Of a DNA stretch of 64,000 nt, positions 61,920 to 64,000 are shown piece by piece. Source of the stretch: Listeria monocytogenes (GTDB lineage: Bacteria; Bacillota; Bacilli; Lactobacillales; Listeriaceae); contig NZ_CP168900.1 of NCBI RefSeq assembly GCF_041765605.1, positions 1,566,001 to 1,630,000 on the forward strand, written 5' to 3'. The notes under the pieces were generated by a model that was given only the letters and a program-made list of their open reading frames with translations, ran no database searches and was not told the DNA's origin. Position numbers and translations under genes: made by a program. Every line of letters begins with the position of its first letter. The stretch's first letter is position 1.

Positions 61920-62793
61920 CCGCTTCACCTCCTACTTCAGGTGTTTTCACGTGAATGCTTAAAATAAAACTTAATTTATTTTGCAAATCAAGGCGTGAAA
62001 TACAGTCATCTAGTTGCCCGTGCTTTAATAAGAATTCCGCCGTTTGGAAGTCTTCTGGTAATTCTTCACGAACGGTTTGTTCAATCACTCGGCGACCTGC
62101 AAAGCCAATAAGCGCTCCTGGTTCTGCAAAGTTATAATCTCCAAGTGATGCAAAACTAGCAGAAACTCCGCCCGTAGTTGGGTGTGTCATTACCGTGATA
62201 ACAAGTCCACCATGGTTGCTAAATCGCTTGAATGCAGCCGAAGTTTTTGCCATTTGCATAAGCGAAAGCATCCCTTCTTGCATACGCGCACCGCCGGATG
62301 CAGTGAAAATAACAAATGGTTTATTTGTTTTATCAGCATCTTCCACAGCACGAAGAATTTTTTCACCGACAACAGAGCCCATACTCGCCATTCTAAAACG
62401 AGAATCCATCACTGCAATAACAAGTGGATTACCGCCAATAGTTGCATGACCAGTAAGAATCGCTTCATTTAAACCAGATTTTTGCTTATCTTTCTCAATT
62501 CGATCCATATAATCTTCAAAACCAAGTGGATTTGCTGTCGTTAAATTAGCATCAATTTCTTCAAAAGAGCCTTCATCAACAAGCATATCGATTCGTGCTT
62601 TTGCCCCAATTGGATGGTGAAAACCACAATAATTACATACCATAAGATTTTTTTGCAATTCTTTGGTATACATTATTTTTTTACATTCTGGACATTTTGT
62701 CATAATACCTTCTGGAACATCTGCTTTCGTTCCATCAGAAGGGATTGTGGCATATTTTCTCTTTTTTGGTTTTGTAAACAAGTCTCCTAGCAA
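61909..62793 (-). CDS. accD: Acetyl-CoA carboxylase, carboxyltransferase beta subunit
   Basis: Partner of AccA; 294 residues. The zinc finger is [13 protein letters not shown]...CNYC (Cys-x2-Cys-x15-Cys-x2-Cys, about residues 29-52), followed by [19 protein letters not shown] near 158 and [16 protein letters not shown] near 190. The start is TTG 62791-62793. GGGGAGG lies 7 nt upstream and the first residues ([10 protein letters not shown]) match the B. subtilis AccD N-terminus. The longest frame adds 40 residues unlike the family. Confidence 0.95.
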   Translation of the reverse strand: MLGDLFTKPKKRKYATIPSDGTKADVPEGIMTKCPECKKIMYTKELQKNLMVCNYCGFHHPIGAKARIDMLVDEGSFEEIDANLTTANPLGFEDYMDRIEKDKQKSGLNEAILTGHATIGGNPLVIAVMDSRFRMASMGSVVGEKILRAVEDADKTNKPFVIFTASGGARMQEGMLSLMQMAKTSAAFKRFSNHGGLVITVMTHPTTGGVSASFASLGDYNFAEPGALIGFAGRRVIEQTVREELPEDFQTAEFLLKHGQLDDCISRLDLQNKLSFILSIHVKTPEVGGEADGE

Positions 62794-62904
62794 GGATAAC
62801 CCTCCCCATTTACGCTTTCTATTGTGGTTATTAACGATTCTTAATGTTGTAAAAATAAAAAATGAATAAAGACATGAAACATAAATCAACCGCATTTTCC
62901 CACA

Positions 62905-62950
62905 AGAAGACAAAATGCCAGTCTATCCGAATTACAACTGGACAGACTGC
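62905..62950 (-). terminator. Hairpin after dnaE
   Basis: Arms CAGTCTGTCC (62940-62949) and GGATAGACTG (62919-62928) form a 10-bp stem with one wobble, followed by GCATTTTGTCTTC. It may end dnaE or attenuate accDA. The rest of 62794-63010 is AT-rich; I could not place a convincing accD promoter. Confidence 0.6.
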
Positions 62951-63010
62951 GCAATATTGTTTTCCACGTTAAACTATAACATACTTTCCATAAATATAGA
63001 AAGTCTAAGA

Positions 63011-64000
63011 TTACTTAATGACTACATTCTCTTTACCAAGCAGCTCTACTAACGCTTCTTGCAACTCGTTTGATGGCGTTACTTGAATATTTTTCAGCTC
63101 AGCAGTTTGTTTCGTTATTGCTTGATGCACAATGACCTTACTGTCGCCTTTATAACGCGTTAAAACTGGCTTAATTTGTTCCATTTGCTGTGGTTCCGTT
63201 AATTTTAGGAACAATCGTACGGGGGCTTTTATTTCTTTTAAATCTTCTGCTTTATTAATAATTAACTGGAGTTCCCCGTTTCTCGTATCTGCTTTCACTT
63301 GCAAAAAGAGGATTTCCCCTTTTTGTGCAAAATTAGCGAATTTACGGTAACTTTCTGGGAACATCACTGCACTCAGTTCTTTGGAGTCATCACTAATTGT
63401 TAAAAAGCACATCGTTTCGCCTTTTTTTGTTCTAATTGATTTTACTTCGTGTACATAGGCAGCTACTTGATAATTTTTGCCAGAAGAAAGGTTTGCAAGT
63501 CTTGTGATTGCAAGGTTTTGTAATTTGTTTTGATAATACGATACTGGATGCGCTGAAACATATTGACCAGTGTATAATTTTTCTTTCTCCAACTTTTCAT
63601 CAATCGAAATGGGCGCGGTTTTCCGGTAGCGTGGTTTCATCTTTTTCAAAAAGTCATCATCTTCCGCGAAAAGATTCATCCCTTTCGAGTCTTCACCGAG
63701 TAGCGAAATATATTGTAGCACTGCATCAATAGTTGCCAAAATCGTCGCTCGGTCTTCACCAAATTCGTCAAAACAACCAGAAAATACGAGTGCTTCTAAA
63801 ACGGTTTCTGAGAGCATTTTATGTGGCATTCTTTCACAAAAATCAAAGAAATCTCGGAAAGGTGCTTTTTTTCGTTCGTTAATAATTTCTAAAATGAATT
63901 TCGTCGGGACTTTACGAATAACACGGAAACTATAGCGGATAGATGATTCATTCTCCACTTGGAAGTAGTAATTACTATGGTTGATGCTTGGCGCTAACAT
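63011..64000 (-). CDS. dnaE: DNA polymerase III alpha subunit DnaE, C-terminal part
   Basis: The 3' third of the second Firmicutes replicative polymerase, which extends RNA primers before PolC takes over; 330 residues are visible. Segments match DnaE after the fingers: a helical tandem-HhH region (PFRDFFDFCERMP) and then an OB-fold (VAAYVHEVKSIRTKKGE...FLTISDDSKELSAVMFP) and a C-terminal domain. The frame runs off the right edge. The ATG at 63998-64000 is internal, not the start. It is the DnaE type, not PolC, because there is no exonuclease insertion and the C-terminal OB-fold is present. Confidence 0.93.
   Translation of the reverse strand: MLAPSINHSNYYFQVENESSIRYSFRVIRKVPTKFILEIINERKKAPFRDFFDFCERMPHKMLSETVLEALVFSGCFDEFGEDRATILATIDAVLQYISLLGEDSKGMNLFAEDDDFLKKMKPRYRKTAPISIDEKLEKEKLYTGQYVSAHPVSYYQNKLQNLAITRLANLSSGKNYQVAAYVHEVKSIRTKKGETMCFLTISDDSKELSAVMFPESYRKFANFAQKGEILFLQVKADTRNGELQLIINKAEDLKEIKAPVRLFLKLTEPQQMEQIKPVLTRYKGDSKVIVHQAITKQTAELKNIQVTPSNELQEALVELLGKENVVIK

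Noticed and set aside
63998-64000. ATG at the right edge as the dnaE start
   Set aside because: The protein there is mid-DnaE by family comparison; the Met is internal and the gene continues outside the window.

Overview
The window is a low-GC Firmicutes chromosome segment that I read as Listeria, close to L. monocytogenes, in the collinear core block running from just before aspS to dnaE. This rests on gene order and protein similarity as I recognise them; no database search was run. Almost every gene lies on the minus strand. The exceptions are the partial gene at the left edge and a secreted amidase. I see no prophage, insertion sequence, CRISPR array, tRNA or rRNA. The gene order resembles Bacillus subtilis, but the sporulation genes expected there (spo0B, spoIVFA, spoIVFB) are absent. 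Their places hold glpFK and rng, or nothing.

Layout in window coordinates. 1-5.2 kb: end of an unknown gene, hisS-aspS behind a T-box, and an SH3b-amidase. 5.2-11 kb: relA-dtd (stringent response, D-aa-tRNA quality control) and recJ-apt. 11-18.6 kb: a LapA-like protein, secDF, comN, and ruvA-ruvB-queA-tgt-yajC (recombination, queuosine, secretion). 18.6-22.8 kb: an LDH-family dehydrogenase, yebC, pheA, obg. 22.8-25.6 kb: glpF-glpK under a CcpA-type site and an apparent leader terminator. 25.6-28.1 kb: rplU-prp-rpmA and rng. 28.1-32.3 kb: mreBCD-minCD (cell shape, division site). 32.3-35.7 kb: a candidate 35-residue membrane protein, radC, comC, folC. 35.7-38.7 kb: valS with T-box. 38.7-44 kb: hemACDBL (haem from glutamyl-tRNA). 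44-47 kb: ysxC and thrS with T-box. 47-54 kb: polA-mutM-coaE-nrdR-dnaB-dnaI (replication and repair). 54-57.6 kb: fxsA and ytwI-citZ-icd. 57.7-60.7 kb: pfkA and pyk. 61-64 kb: accDA and the 3' part of dnaE.

The genes form compact operons divided by many clear intrinsic terminators. Control is unusually legible: three aminoacyl-tRNA synthetase T-boxes, an L21 leader, a cre over the glpF promoter, a second cre-like palindrome upstream of pyk, and an ATAA-N7-TTAT element inside the ytwI-citZ-icd promoter. Several start codons were moved inward from the longest open frame on ribosome-binding-site and family evidence, including TTG starts for ruvA and accD and GTG for polA.

The window is mostly well-understood housekeeping DNA and I found no convincing new multi-gene system. 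The best leads are the small membrane ORF before radC, a lactate-dehydrogenase paralogue with leucine at the substrate-specificity position, overlapping Asp/His triplets in the hisS-aspS T-box, and alternative hairpins in the pfkA leader.
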